Shown here one piece after another: positions 8,005 through 17,107 of a stretch of 64,000 nucleotides of DNA (its first letter is position 1; the number at the start of each line of letters is the position of its first letter). The notes beneath the pieces were generated by a model, which did not search any database, was not told the DNA's origin, and was given only the letters and a program-made list of their open reading frames with translations. The DNA lies in the NCBI GenBank assembly GCA_027391075.1, contig DAHYHI010000042.1, forward strand, positions 1-64,000, given 5' to 3'. Source of the DNA: JAJZAM01 sp027391075 (lineage in GTDB: Bacteria > Actinomycetota > Acidimicrobiia > Acidimicrobiales > Palsa-688). A program made the position numbers and the translations under genes.

Positions 8005-9576
8005 CTAGGCCCGGTCGACCGGACCCGGCCCGCCCAGGGGCGCCTGGGGGGCCGGAGGGGCCGGGCGAGGAGGCGGTGGAGACCAGGCCTCCGGGCCACC
8101 CCCGGAATCGGCCACCGGGTCGCCCCCGGTATCGGCGCCCCGGAGCCGGTCCCGGCCCGGGGCGGCGGGCGCGGGAGTCACCCACCCCTCTCGGGCCAAG
8201 CCGGCTACGAAGACCGTCGAGGTCGAAGCGACTATCACCGCGACGAGGAGGAATCCGACGAGGAGGGAGATGGGCAGCAGCGTCGGCAGCAGCGCTCCCC
8301 CCACCCAGGCGAGCTGGAAGACCGACTCGAATCCGGCGAAGAGGCGGCTCCGGTCCCGGTCGGGAGTGTCGCGCTGGACGATGGCGTCGAACGCGGTCTT
8401 GGCCAGGCTGGCTCCCAACGCCACGACGAGAGCCAGACCAACCGCCGCGGGTCGGCGCGACAGCGCCGAGAAGAAGGTCATGGCGACGGCCGTCACCCCG
8501 ATGAGTACCGCGGCCGCTCCGACGAGCAGGCGCTCGGTCACCAAAGGCCGTAGCCGTGGAGCCAGGATGGCCCCGCCGAAGTTGCCGCCCACGCTGGCCA
8601 CGGCCACCAACCCGTACCAGAACAATGGGGTGTCGTCGCGCCGGAAGGCGAAGATGACGAGGGCAGTGAGGAACCCGGCTACCGCCCTCATGCCGGCCAT
8701 GGCGACCGACGCCAGACGCAACGGGCGGGCCACTACCAGCGGGCCGCCAGCCCCGAAACGGCCGGCCAGCCGGGCGGCCAGGCGGGCCAGTCCGAAACCA
8801 GGGCCCGCTCCGACCGGCGGCCGGGGGCCTCCCGACGCAAACGACCGCCGCGGCCCGTCGTCGGCGGGCCCGACCGGCTCGGGGTCCTTCGGCTCGGGGT
8901 CCTTCCCGAGGAGTTGGAGGCAGAGGCCGGCGCAGGCCGCGAACACGAACACGTCGAGATCGAGCAGCACCCGCGAGCCGAGCAGCTTGTAGATGAGGCC
9001 GCCTACCCCGGCCGCGACCGAGGTGACGGCCGCGCCGCCGACGGCCAGCCTCGAGTTGGCCCGCACCAGGTCCTGCTCGCCGTCCACCACCGCCGGGACG
9101 AGAGCGGCTTTGGCCACGGCGTGGGTCTTGGAGCACACCAGGCTCAAAAACGCCGCGGGGAACAGCAACAGGCTGTGGATCCACGCCGACATGAGCAGGC
9201 AGGCGACCAGCCGGCCGGCGGCGGCGAGGAACACGATGAAGCGCCGTCCGCCCCGCATGCGATCTATGGCCGGCCCGACGAACGGTCCGACCACCGCGAA
9301 GGGCAGCACCGTGCAGATCAGCCCCAGAGCCGTCCGGCCGCGCGCCGCGTTGAGCGAGACGCTCACGAACACCGATCCGGCCAAGGCCACGGTGACCAGG
9401 GCGTCGCCGCTGCCCGAAAGGTTGTTGACCACGGCCAGGCCGGCGAAAGGCCGGCTCTTCCACTCGGAGTCGGCCGGCCCGAGACGGAACGGATAGGAGG
9501 CCGCGGCCCGCACCCTCGCCGAGCCGACGACGGCGACGATGAGCGAGCGCATCGCCGCGACGCCGAGCTCAGCCAT
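8005..9576 (-). CDS. MFS-type membrane transporter
   Basis: 523 residues with about ten to twelve hydrophobic segments. Recognisable MFS features are FAVVGPFVGPAIDRMRGGRR (loop 2-3 motif) and a central Pro/Arg-rich hydrophilic loop (about 245-290). A Pro/Gly-rich polar C-terminal tail of about 60 residues follows the last helix (LLPISLLVGFLLVAVIVAS). The substrate cannot be deduced. Monocistronic; convergent with the DUF2342 gene and divergent from the gene at 9752. Confidence 0.75.
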   Translation of the reverse strand: MAELGVAAMRSLIVAVVGSARVRAAASYPFRLGPADSEWKSRPFAGLAVVNNLSGSGDALVTVALAGSVFVSVSLNAARGRTALGLICTVLPFAVVGPFVGPAIDRMRGGRRFIVFLAAAGRLVACLLMSAWIHSLLLFPAAFLSLVCSKTHAVAKAALVPAVVDGEQDLVRANSRLAVGGAAVTSVAAGVGGLIYKLLGSRVLLDLDVFVFAACAGLCLQLLGKDPEPKDPEPVGPADDGPRRSFASGGPRPPVGAGPGFGLARLAARLAGRFGAGGPLVVARPLRLASVAMAGMRAVAGFLTALVIFAFRRDDTPLFWYGLVAVASVGGNFGGAILAPRLRPLVTERLLVGAAAVLIGVTAVAMTFFSALSRRPAAVGLALVVALGASLAKTAFDAIVQRDTPDRDRSRLFAGFESVFQLAWVGGALLPTLLPISLLVGFLLVAVIVASTSTVFVAGLAREGWVTPAPAAPGRDRLRGADTGGDPVADSGGGPEAWSPPPPRPAPPAPQAPLGGPGPVDRA

Positions 9577-9751
9577 CGAGGGCAGAGCGTACGCACTCGG
9601 CGCCGGAAGGTCGCCACGGCCCCGAGTGGGTCAACCGTTCTTGCCTCGATACCACTCAAAGGCGCTCCGATGCGCGCCGGGGCCGGGCCGGCGGCGGCGA
9701 GCGCCGCTGTTGCCCTCAAGGTGGCTGATCACCTGTGCCGATAACGCTGAC

Positions 9752-10552
9752 ATGGCAGAAGAATCCCGACCGTTCGACCGCCAAGCCCTGCACGCCTCAC
9801 TGGTTGACGCGCTGCGGGACGCAGTGGCCGGAGAAGGCGATGACACCGAGCTCGCCGCCCCGGCCCGGACCGAGCCGGCGACGGGCCCCGGTCCGGACCC
9901 GAAGGCGGCCAGTGACGGCGGTAGCCGACGGTCCGAAGGGCCGCCGGCGGCCGGGGTTCCCTCCAGCGAACCCGGATCCCCTGTCGGCGGGCTTCGGACG
10001 CCGGCGCCCGCGCCGGCCCCGCTCGGCGCAGTTCGGGCGCCCGCCTCCGGCGCGCCGCCCGTCGAGCGACGGGCTCCGAGCCCCCTCACTCCGCCGCCCA
10101 ACCCGATGGGAGCGCCCTCGGGCGGCTTGGCCGACGGGCCGATCCGCAAGAGTCCGAGCATCCTCGCCGGGGGAATCTCCAACGGACTATCCCCGATGGC
10201 CGCGGCGTCGGGGGGCGGTTCACTGGGCGGCAACTCGATCTCCGCGCTCCGTCCCCCCTCGACTGACGGGAGCTCGATGGGCGCCCGACCCCTACCGAGC
10301 CTGTCGGGTCTCGGCGGCTTGAGCGGGATCTCCCCGGCCAGCGACGACATGGTCGAGGAAGCGCCGACGATCACCATCAAGCGCCCCACCCGCCCGACCC
10401 CCGAGCCCACCCCCGAAAAGTCCGAAACTTCGGGCGGCCCGGCCCCGTCGGCTCCGGCCCGCAGCGCGGTGGAGGTGATGGGCTGGACCCCCAGCGATGA
10501 CGACATACTCCCCTCGGCTGCCCCCAGACGCAAGGGTCTCCTCCGCCGCTGA
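9752..10552 (+). CDS. Pro/Ala/Gly-rich disordered protein of unknown function
   Basis: 266 residues from ATG. A short helical N-terminus (RQALHASLVDALRDAVAGEG) is followed by about 200 residues of low-complexity Pro/Ala/Gly/Ser sequence and an end segment containing EEAPTITIKRP and VEVMGWTPSDDDILP, finishing in a basic RRKGLLRR tail. There is no membrane segment or catalytic motif. Low complexity makes homology difficult, but the conserved-looking short ends suggest a real protein with two small docking motifs joined by a linker. Confidence 0.5.
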   Translation: MAEESRPFDRQALHASLVDALRDAVAGEGDDTELAAPARTEPATGPGPDPKAASDGGSRRSEGPPAAGVPSSEPGSPVGGLRTPAPAPAPLGAVRAPASGAPPVERRAPSPLTPPPNPMGAPSGGLADGPIRKSPSILAGGISNGLSPMAAASGGGSLGGNSISALRPPSTDGSSMGARPLPSLSGLGGLSGISPASDDMVEEAPTITIKRPTRPTPEPTPEKSETSGGPAPSAPARSAVEVMGWTPSDDDILPSAAPRRKGLLRR

Positions 10553-10609
10553 CACCACCCCACCCACCGGTCGGGCCCCGGCTGCGGCGCCGGCCCCCAC
10601 CCCGCCCGG

Positions 10610-11080
10610 TCAGAGCACGGGCGGAGGGATGTGGCGGGCCGAGGTGAAGCGACCGCGGTCGCCTTCGAGGATCCAGACCGATCCTTTCTCCACCCGCGGG
10701 TCCGGGCCGAGGTCCACCCCGTCCTCGTTGGCCAGCACCACCAGCAGATGAGGGATCACATCGCCATGACTGCAGACCACGGCGCGCTCCCCGGAGTCCT
10801 GGAGCGACCGGACCAGATCCACGGCGTGGCGATCGTTGCCCTCGGCCAGGCGGCCGTCCGGCTCGACGACCAGTCCGGCCGCGGTGGCCAACGGCTCGAC
10901 CGTGGCCACGCACCGAAGGTAGGGGCTCGACACGATCCGGGTCGGGCGACGGGCCAGCAGCGGGGCGACCAGGAGGCAGGCCTGCTCCTCACCCTTGGGG
11001 GAGAGCACCCGCCAGGCGTCGTCGCCCTCCCACTGCCGGCGAGACAGAGCGTGGGCGTGACGTACCACGATCACCGACAC
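10610..11080 (-). CDS. histidine phosphatase (SixA / MutT1 C-domain type)
   Basis: 156 residues from GTG, one domain of the histidine phosphatase superfamily. The phospho-accepting RHG-type motif is VVRHAHA (His8), with the partner motif SPYLRC (RxxxT-like region) and the second catalytic His in CSHGD. It resembles the C-terminal domain of mycobacterial MutT1, whose N-terminal NUDIX domain has its counterpart about 1.2 kb away at 12326-12742. Likely substrates are nucleotides or phosphohistidine proteins. Confidence 0.75.
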   Translation of the reverse strand: MSVIVVRHAHALSRRQWEGDDAWRVLSPKGEEQACLLVAPLLARRPTRIVSSPYLRCVATVEPLATAAGLVVEPDGRLAEGNDRHAVDLVRSLQDSGERAVVCSHGDVIPHLLVVLANEDGVDLGPDPRVEKGSVWILEGDRGRFTSARHIPPPVL

Positions 11081-11140
11081 TCCATCAGTGTGCCAGGGTG
11101 GCGACGGGACTCGCCGCCGGGCGCCGCTTAACCTGGTCGG

Positions 11141-12265
11141 GTGGCAGACGAGGCCCCGGTCGCCGGGGAAGCAGAGCAGCCACCGCCGGTCGCATCCCGA
11201 CGAGCACCGATGGGCGCGGCCCGACGGACCACCCGGGAGATCGGCCTCGCCCTGATCACGCTGGGTGTGGTCGTGCTGCTCTTCGTGGTGTACCAGCTCT
11301 TCGGCACCAACATCACCGAGGCCCGCAACCAGCATTCGCTGGCCCAGCAGTTCAACGCCGCCTTGCACAGCACCGAGGCCCGCACCACCGCGTCGCCGAG
11401 CACCGCCACAGGGGTACCGGGCAGCACAGGGGTACCGGGCAGCACAGGGGCCTCGGGGGTCACCACGACCTCGACCACCGGCCCGGCCCCGGCCGCCACC
11501 ACCGTCCCAACCGAGGACGTGCTGCCGGCGACCCCCGCCGGGGGGGCCATCGAGCACCTGGTGATCAAATCGATCGGCGTGGACAAATACGTGGTCGAGG
11601 GCACCAACGAAGCGGATCTGCGTCGAGGGCCGGGCCACTACACCGGCACGGCCTACCCCGGGCAGGTCGGCAACGCCGCCATCGCCGGTCACCGCACCAC
11701 CTACGGAGCGCCTTTCTTCGAGCTCAACAAGCTCACCGTCGGCGACGCCATCGACATCACCGACCTGAACGGCCGCACCTGGGTGTACCTGGTCAGCCAG
11801 GCCCCCATCGTGGTCAACCCCGACGACGTCAGCGTCCTCGACCCGACGCCGTTCCCCCAACTGACCCTCACCACCTGCAATCCCATCTTCTCGGCCAGCA
11901 CCCGGCTGGTGGTGTTCGCTCGTTTGAAGGGCCAGGCTGGACTGGTGGAGGCGCCCCCTGCGGTGTCGCCGAGCAAACCGACCGTACTGCCCGGCGACAC
12001 CTCCCCCAGCCAACCGACCACGGCCACCACGACGGCGCCCCCCACCCTCGTCTCCAACCTGGGGCAGGGCCGGTCGAGCGCCTGGCTGCCGTCCATCCTC
12101 TACGGCCTGGTCTTCGTCGTCCTGTGGGCAGGCACCCGGCTGGCCATCAACCGCACCCGCCGGTGGCGACGACTGTCGGCGTACGCCGTGGGGATCGCCG
12201 TGTGCGCCGTCCCCCTGTGGTTCTGCTTCGAGAACGTGATCCTGCTGTTGCCTCAGAGCATCTGA
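11141..12265 (+). CDS. class E sortase
   Basis: 374 residues from GTG. An N-terminal membrane anchor (about 33-53), a Thr/Ala-rich linker with a short internal repeat (GVPGSTGVPGST), the sortase barrel (about 145-275) and a C-terminal region with two further hydrophobic segments (about 312-370). Catalytic residues: His in IAGHRTTYGAPF, Cys in LTTCNPIFSAS and Arg in TRLVVF. Class E enzymes attach LAXTG-type surface proteins in high-GC Gram-positives. No sortase substrate is obvious beside it. It is flanked divergently by the phosphatase and convergently by the NUDIX gene. Confidence 0.85.
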   Translation: MADEAPVAGEAEQPPPVASRRAPMGAARRTTREIGLALITLGVVVLLFVVYQLFGTNITEARNQHSLAQQFNAALHSTEARTTASPSTATGVPGSTGVPGSTGASGVTTTSTTGPAPAATTVPTEDVLPATPAGGAIEHLVIKSIGVDKYVVEGTNEADLRRGPGHYTGTAYPGQVGNAAIAGHRTTYGAPFFELNKLTVGDAIDITDLNGRTWVYLVSQAPIVVNPDDVSVLDPTPFPQLTLTTCNPIFSASTRLVVFARLKGQAGLVEAPPAVSPSKPTVLPGDTSPSQPTTATTTAPPTLVSNLGQGRSSAWLPSILYGLVFVVLWAGTRLAINRTRRWRRLSAYAVGIAVCAVPLWFCFENVILLLPQSI

Positions 12266-12325
12266 GCCTCCGGTACGCCCACCGCCGGGGCCGTCCACCC
12301 GGGTCGGGCGTCTCGGCGCGCCGGT

Positions 12326-12742
12326 CTAGTCCCCGATGGCGCCCGGGAGGGCCCGCAGAACCATCACGTCGCGCTCGTAGCTGATCCGTTCGCTGGCCGC
12401 GCGGAAACCGACCCACTCGGCCCGGTCCACCTCGTTGGCACCCGTTGGCGTTCCCGACACCACCGTCATGGCCCAGTAGCGCACCCGCTTGTGCTTGCCG
12501 CTGCGATCCAGGTAGGTCGTGGTCGGCAGCTCGGGTCCGAGGGCGCCCACCACGCAGGTCTCCTCCTCGACCTCCCGCAGGGCGGCCTCCTCGTCGGTCT
12601 CGCCGGGGTCCAGCTTCCCCTTGGGCAGGCTCCAGTCGTCGTAGCGGGGGCGGTGCACGAGGATCACCTCGAGCTCACCTTCGCTGTTACGTCGCCACAC
12701 CACCCCGCCGGCCGCCATGACTGGGCGGGGGGCGATGGTCAC
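12326..12742 (-). CDS. NUDIX hydrolase (MutT1 N-domain type)
   Basis: 138 residues from a GTG that overlaps the ppk1 stop (GTGA), so it is translated with ppk1. The NUDIX box GKLDPGETDEEAALREVEEE fits Gx5Ex7REUxEE, preceded by DDWSLPKGKL. NUDIX enzymes cleave nucleoside diphosphate derivatives such as 8-oxo-dGTP or diadenosine polyphosphates. Next to ppk1 this matches mycobacterial mutT1, but the histidine phosphatase half is missing and is encoded separately at 10610-11080. Confidence 0.85.
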   Translation of the reverse strand: MTIAPRPVMAAGGVVWRRNSEGELEVILVHRPRYDDWSLPKGKLDPGETDEEAALREVEEETCVVGALGPELPTTTYLDRSGKHKRVRYWAMTVVSGTPTGANEVDRAEWVGFRAASERISYERDVMVLRALPGAIGD

Positions 12743-14913
12743 CGCAGCGTTCCCGGCAGGCTCCCCGCCGAGGTCTCGGCCTCGGTGAGCATCATGGCGC
12801 TCTCGGCCTCCATGCGCCGTCTGGCCCGGGCCACGGCGAGCTCTTGGAGACGCAGTTGGGCGTTGAAGTTGCGATCCACCGGGAGCTTGTGCCAGGCCCC
12901 TTCGGGAGACAGCACCCAGGTGAGCACGTCGTCGGCCATCTCGGTGAGCAGGATCTCCCGCAGCCGACCCTGCAGGTCGGCCGACTCGATGGGCACCACC
13001 GCTTCGACCCGCCGGTCGAGGTTGCGTTCCATCATGTCGGCCGAGCCGATGTAGAACCGGCCGGTGTCGAGCTCGTCGCGGCCCGACCCCGCCCCGAAGT
13101 AGTAGATGCGGGAGTGCTCGAGCCAGCGGCCGACCAGGCTGCGGACCCGGATGCCCTCGGAGATTCCGGCCACCCCCGGCCGCAGGCAGCAGATGCCCCT
13201 GACGATCAGATCGATCCGGGCCCCGGCCTGCGACGCCCGGTACAGAGCGTCGATGACCCCGGGATCCACCAGATTGTTGAGCTTCCAAACCATCCGCCCC
13301 GCCTCGCCGAAGGAGGCTTCACGATCGATCAGCTCGAGCATCCGGGTCCGCAGGGCGCTCGGGGCCACGAGCAGCCGGCGGTAGTCCACCCGCCGGCTGT
13401 AGCCGGTCAGGTAGTTGAACAGGTCGGTGAGGTCACCGCCGAGCTCCGGCCGGGCGGTCAGGATGCCCACATCCTCGTAGGTCCGGGCGGTGCTGGCGTT
13501 GTAGTTCCCGGTACCGATGTGGCAATAGCGGGTTATGCCCTCCCCCTCCTGGCGAACCACGAGCGCGATCTTGGAGTGGGTCTTCAAACCGACCAGCCCG
13601 TAGACCACATGGACGCCGGCCCGCTCGAGGGCGCGGGCGAAACCGATGTTGGCCGCCTCGTCACCGCGTGCCTTGAGCTCGACCAGAGCAGCCACCTGCT
13701 TGCCCCGCTCCGCCGCCCGGATCAGTGATCTGACAATGGCGCTGTCACCGGAGGTCCGGTAGAGGGTCTGTTTGATGGCCAGCACGTCGGGATCGCGCGA
13801 CGCCTGATCGATGAACTCCTCTACCGAGTCGGCAAAGCTCTCGTAGGGGTGCTGGACCAGGATGTCCCCCGACCTCATGGCGGCGAAGATGTCAGTGGCC
13901 TCACCGTCGGCGCCCCCCACCCGGAAGGGCTTGACCGGAACGAACGGCTCGTCTTTCAGCTCGGGCCGGTCCAACTGGTAGATCTGCCACAGGGCGGTGT
14001 GGTCGATCGGGCCGGGTCCCTCGTAGACGTCCTCGGGCCGCAGATCCAGTTCCCGGGCGAGGAGGGTACGCACCTCCTCGGTCATGGAGGAGTCCACTTC
14101 CAAGCGGACCGCCCGGCCGAAGCGGCGGCGGCGCAACTCCATCTCGACCGCGACCAGCAGATCGTCGGCCTCCTCCTCCTCGAGGGTCAGGTCGGCGTTG
14201 CGGGTCACCCGGAACGGATGGTGGCTGACGATCTCCATTCCGGGGAAGAGGTCCCCGAGGTGGGCGGCGATGACCTGCTCGAGGGTGACGAAGCGTCGGC
14301 CGTCGGGCATGGCCAGGAGCCCGGGTAGCAGCGGTGGCACCTTGACCCGGGCGAAGCGTCGCTCACCACCGGAGGGGTCCCGGACGATCACGGCCAGGTT
14401 GAGCGACAGGTTGGAGATGTAGGGGAAGGGATGGCCGGGGTCCACGGCCAGGGGGGTGAGGACCGGGAAGATCCGCTCCTGGAACACCCGCGAGGCCCAC
14501 TCCTGGTCGGCCTGGCTGAGCGAGCCCCACCCGCATAGCTCGATGCCGTGGCTGGCCAGGCCAGGCAGTACGTCGGAGACGAAGGCCCGGGCCCGCCGCT
14601 CGAGCAGGACCTCGGTGCCCGCCCGGATGGCCTTGAGCTGGTCGCTGACCGACAGCCGGTCGGGAGCGGTACCGATACCGGCCGCCAACTGGTCCATCAA
14701 GCCAGCCACCCGCACCTGGAAGAACTCGTCCATGTTGGTGGCGAAGATGGCGAAGAACTTGACCCTCTCCAGCAGGGGCAGGTCCGGGTTCTCGGCCAGG
14801 GCCAGGACCCGCCCGTTGAAGTCGAGGGTGGACAGCTCCCGGTTGAGGTAGTGCTGCCCCGGCGAGGCATCCGCCGCGAAGCTCTCCTCGGCCACCCCGT
14901 GGAGAGCTGTCAA
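12739..14913 (-). CDS. ppk1: polyphosphate kinase 1
   Basis: 724 residues, full length. PPK1 reversibly makes polyphosphate from ATP. The N-terminal domain motif YLNRELSTLDFNGRVL and FFAIFATNMDEFFQVRV are typical. The catalytic core has KQTLYRTSGDSAIV, LKARGDEAANIGFARALE, VYGLVGLKTHSKIALVVR (with the autophosphorylated His), the HIGTGNYN motif and YIGSADMMERNLDRRVE. The TTG start lies one base after the stop of the 92-aa protein gene; the 3' end overlaps the NUDIX gene. Confidence 0.95.
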   Translation of the reverse strand: MTALHGVAEESFAADASPGQHYLNRELSTLDFNGRVLALAENPDLPLLERVKFFAIFATNMDEFFQVRVAGLMDQLAAGIGTAPDRLSVSDQLKAIRAGTEVLLERRARAFVSDVLPGLASHGIELCGWGSLSQADQEWASRVFQERIFPVLTPLAVDPGHPFPYISNLSLNLAVIVRDPSGGERRFARVKVPPLLPGLLAMPDGRRFVTLEQVIAAHLGDLFPGMEIVSHHPFRVTRNADLTLEEEEADDLLVAVEMELRRRRFGRAVRLEVDSSMTEEVRTLLARELDLRPEDVYEGPGPIDHTALWQIYQLDRPELKDEPFVPVKPFRVGGADGEATDIFAAMRSGDILVQHPYESFADSVEEFIDQASRDPDVLAIKQTLYRTSGDSAIVRSLIRAAERGKQVAALVELKARGDEAANIGFARALERAGVHVVYGLVGLKTHSKIALVVRQEGEGITRYCHIGTGNYNASTARTYEDVGILTARPELGGDLTDLFNYLTGYSRRVDYRRLLVAPSALRTRMLELIDREASFGEAGRMVWKLNNLVDPGVIDALYRASQAGARIDLIVRGICCLRPGVAGISEGIRVRSLVGRWLEHSRIYYFGAGSGRDELDTGRFYIGSADMMERNLDRRVEAVVPIESADLQGRLREILLTEMADDVLTWVLSPEGAWHKLPVDRNFNAQLRLQELAVARARRRMEAESAMMLTEAETSAGSLPGTLR

Positions 14914-14914
14914 C

Positions 14915-15193
14915 TCAGCTGCCGCCCTCGTCCTCGGGCTGGCCCAGGTCCCAGTCGATCAGGAGGTTCTCCCGCTCGGCGTCGCGGATCACCCGCTCCC
15001 GGTTGCGGCGGAACTGGGGATCGTGGGGGGGAAGCAGCAGCAGCCGGGCCAGAGCCCGCTGGCGGAAATCCTCGATCACGTTGCGCTCGCCGAAGTCCGA
15101 GTCGACCCTCCAGTGCGGCATGACCGGACCGAGGTAGACGATGCGGACGTGACCGCGAGGCGGAGCTTCGGTTTCGGTGGGCTGCACGGACAT
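14915..15193 (-). CDS. conserved-looking small protein upstream of ppk1
   Basis: 92 residues from ATG; stop one base before the ppk1 start and 7 bases after leuA ends, so it joins the leuA-ppk1 string. The middle (HVRIVYLGPVMPHWRVDSDFG) looks like a folded core. The C-terminal half is a charged helix (RQRALARLLLLPPHDPQFRRNRERVIRDAERENLLIDWDLG). I do not recognise the family. Confidence 0.6.
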   Translation of the reverse strand: MSVQPTETEAPPRGHVRIVYLGPVMPHWRVDSDFGERNVIEDFRQRALARLLLLPPHDPQFRRNRERVIRDAERENLLIDWDLGQPEDEGGS

Positions 15194-15199
15194 GGTCGC

Positions 15200-16912
15200 C
15201 TAGCCTACGCCGTCGCGCAGCCGGTTGGCGGCCGAGATGACCGCCGCCAGGGTGGCGTCGAGGATGCTCGAGTGTATGCCCACCCCCCACAGCTTCACCC
15301 CGCCGGGCCCCGTCGCCTGGACGTAGGCCGCGGCGCTGGCCTCCGATCCCGACGTGAGAGCGTGCTCGTGGTAGTCGTCAACCTGGACCTCGATACCCAC
15401 GCCTTCGCGCAACCCGTTCACCAGGGCATCGACGGGACCGTTGCCCTGGCCCGTTATGGTCCGATGAGCGCCGTCGAGGAGGACCTGGGCCGTGACCCGG
15501 GTACCTTTCTCCCCGGAGGACACCTCCGAGGAGATCAGCCGCATGTTGGCGTCCTCGGCCAGGTACTTGGCCGTGAACGCGTCCCACATCTCCCCCGGTT
15601 TGATCTCCGTGCCGCTGGCCTCGGTGATGGCCTGTACCGTCTTGGAGAACTCGATCTGCAATCCCCGGGGCAGGTCCAGGCTGTGCTCGAAGTCCATCAG
15701 GTAGGCGACACCGCCCTTACCCGACTGGCTGTTCACCCGGATAATGGCCTCGTAGGTGCGGCCCACGTGCTTGGGGTCGATGGGCAGGTAGGGAACCTCC
15801 CACTGCCCGTAGTCGTCGGGAAGCGCGCCCATCCCCTTCTTGATGGCGTCCTGGTGGGACCCGGAGAACGCGGTGTAGACCAGGTCGCCGGCGTAGGGGT
15901 GGCGGGGATGGACCGGTAGGCGGTTGCAGTACTCGGCGACCTGGCGCAGATGGTCGATGTCGTGCAGGTCCAGCCGGGGGTCCACGCCCTCGGTCATGAG
16001 GTTGAGCGCAAGGGTGACGACGTCCACGTTGCCGGTGCGCTCACCGTTGCCGAACAGGGTTCCCTCCACCCGGTCGGCCCCGGCCAGCTGGGCCAGTTCG
16101 GCGGCCGCGACGGCGGTGCCGCGGTCGTTGTGGGGGTGGACGCTGAGCGAGACGGCCTGGCGGCGGGGGAGGTTGCGGTGGACGAACTCGATGACGTCGG
16201 CGTACACGTTGGGCCCGAACATCTCCACGGTGTTGGGCAGGTTGATGATCATCTTGTGGTCGGGGCTCGGATCGATGATGTCCATCACCGCCGCGCACAC
16301 CTCGACCGCGTAGTCCGGCTCGGTGCCGGTGAAGCTCTCCGGCGAGTACTCGTAGCTCACCGCGGTCTGGGGGATGGTCGCCTCGTACTTTCTGACCAGC
16401 CGGGCGGCGTTGGTGGCGATCTCGGTGATCCCGGCGCGATCCAGGCCGAACACGACCCGCCTCTGCAGGACGCTGGTCGAGTTGTAGAAGTGCACGATGG
16501 CCTGGCGGGCCCCGGCTATGGCCTCGAAGGTCCGCTCGATCAGCTCCGGGCGACACTGCACCAGGACCTGGATGGTCACGTCGTCGGGGATGAGGTCCTG
16601 CTCGATGATCTGGCGGATGAACTCGAAATCCGGCTGGCTAGCAGCCGGGAAGCCGACCTCGATCTCCTTGAAACCCATTCCCACCAGGGTCTCGAAGAAC
16701 CGCATCTTGCGGTCCGGGTCCATGGGGTCGATCAGGGCCTGGTTGCCGTCGCGCAGGTCGACGCTGCACCACGTCGGCGCCACCGTGAGGTGCTTCTCCG
16801 GCCAGGTGCGCCGGAACGCCTCGGCGTCGGGGCCGGCCATGGCCTCGAAGGGCCGGAACGGCTTGTAGCGCTCGAAGGGCATGTCGCAGGGGGTGGGGTA
16901 CTGGTAAGGCAT
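15200..16912 (-). CDS. leuA: 2-isopropylmalate synthase
   Basis: 570 residues from ATG with AAAGGA 6 bases upstream. It condenses acetyl-CoA with 2-oxoisovalerate, the first committed step of leucine synthesis. Seen: APTWCSVDLRDGNQALIDPM (the metal-binding RDGNQ motif), SLSVHPHNDRGTAVA (HxH metal ligands), VEGTLFGNGERTGNVD, and a C-terminal regulatory domain (about 440-570) where leucine binds in this long actinobacterial form. Expression is controlled by the attenuator directly upstream. Confidence 0.95.
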   Translation of the reverse strand: MPYQYPTPCDMPFERYKPFRPFEAMAGPDAEAFRRTWPEKHLTVAPTWCSVDLRDGNQALIDPMDPDRKMRFFETLVGMGFKEIEVGFPAASQPDFEFIRQIIEQDLIPDDVTIQVLVQCRPELIERTFEAIAGARQAIVHFYNSTSVLQRRVVFGLDRAGITEIATNAARLVRKYEATIPQTAVSYEYSPESFTGTEPDYAVEVCAAVMDIIDPSPDHKMIINLPNTVEMFGPNVYADVIEFVHRNLPRRQAVSLSVHPHNDRGTAVAAAELAQLAGADRVEGTLFGNGERTGNVDVVTLALNLMTEGVDPRLDLHDIDHLRQVAEYCNRLPVHPRHPYAGDLVYTAFSGSHQDAIKKGMGALPDDYGQWEVPYLPIDPKHVGRTYEAIIRVNSQSGKGGVAYLMDFEHSLDLPRGLQIEFSKTVQAITEASGTEIKPGEMWDAFTAKYLAEDANMRLISSEVSSGEKGTRVTAQVLLDGAHRTITGQGNGPVDALVNGLREGVGIEVQVDDYHEHALTSGSEASAAAYVQATGPGGVKLWGVGIHSSILDATLAAVISAANRLRDGVG

Positions 16913-16931
16913 CGAGGTCCTTTCGGGAACC

Positions 16932-16965
16932 AAAAAACCTCCTGGCCCGAGGGCACAGGAGGTTT
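16932..16965 (-). terminator. leuA attenuator terminator hairpin
   Basis: On the minus strand, AACCTCCTG (16964-16956) pairs with CAGGAGGTT (16944-16936), followed by a T run (16937-16932) just before the leuA Shine-Dalgarno. This is a textbook intrinsic terminator placed in the leader between the leucine peptide and leuA. Confidence 0.85.
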
Positions 16966-16966
16966 C

Positions 16967-16993
16967 GGCGAGCACCGGTATGTGGTGCTCGCC
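16967..16993 (-). promoter_or_regulatory. leuA leader pause hairpin
   Basis: A perfect 10-base inverted repeat (GGCGAGCACC / GGTGCTCGCC) with a 7-base loop that begins at the stop codon of the leader peptide. Its position between leader peptide and terminator fits the 1:2 hairpin of an amino acid attenuator. Confidence 0.7.
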
Positions 16994-17034
16994 TACGTCA
17001 GAAGGAGGAGTCCGGTGGTCTTGACGAGTTTCAT
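16993..17034 (-). CDS. leuL: leucine leader peptide
   Basis: A 13-residue frame, MKLVKTTGLLLLT, with four consecutive Leu codons (CTC CTC CTT CTG) plus an earlier CTC, then TAG. It ends directly at the pause hairpin and about 80 bases before leuA. Ribosome stalling at these Leu codons when leucyl-tRNA is scarce would alter leader folding and let transcription pass the terminator. Confidence 0.8.
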   Translation of the reverse strand: MKLVKTTGLLLLT

Positions 17035-17054
17035 CCGGCGTCCATCGTACCACT

Positions 17055-17094
17055 CCGCTACCGCCCGGCCACCACCGCTACCGCCCGGCCACCA
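17055..17094. repeat. 20-base tandem repeat upstream of the leu leader
   Basis: Two exact adjacent copies of CCGCTACCGCCCGGCCACCA, between the AIM24-like gene and the leu leader. It lies where the leuA promoter should be; its role is unknown. Confidence 0.7.
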
Positions 17095-17107
17095 CCGCCA
17101 GTGACCT

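Noticed and set aside
17055..17094. Possible CRISPR array
   Set aside because: Only two directly adjacent 20-base copies, no spacers, no cas genes.
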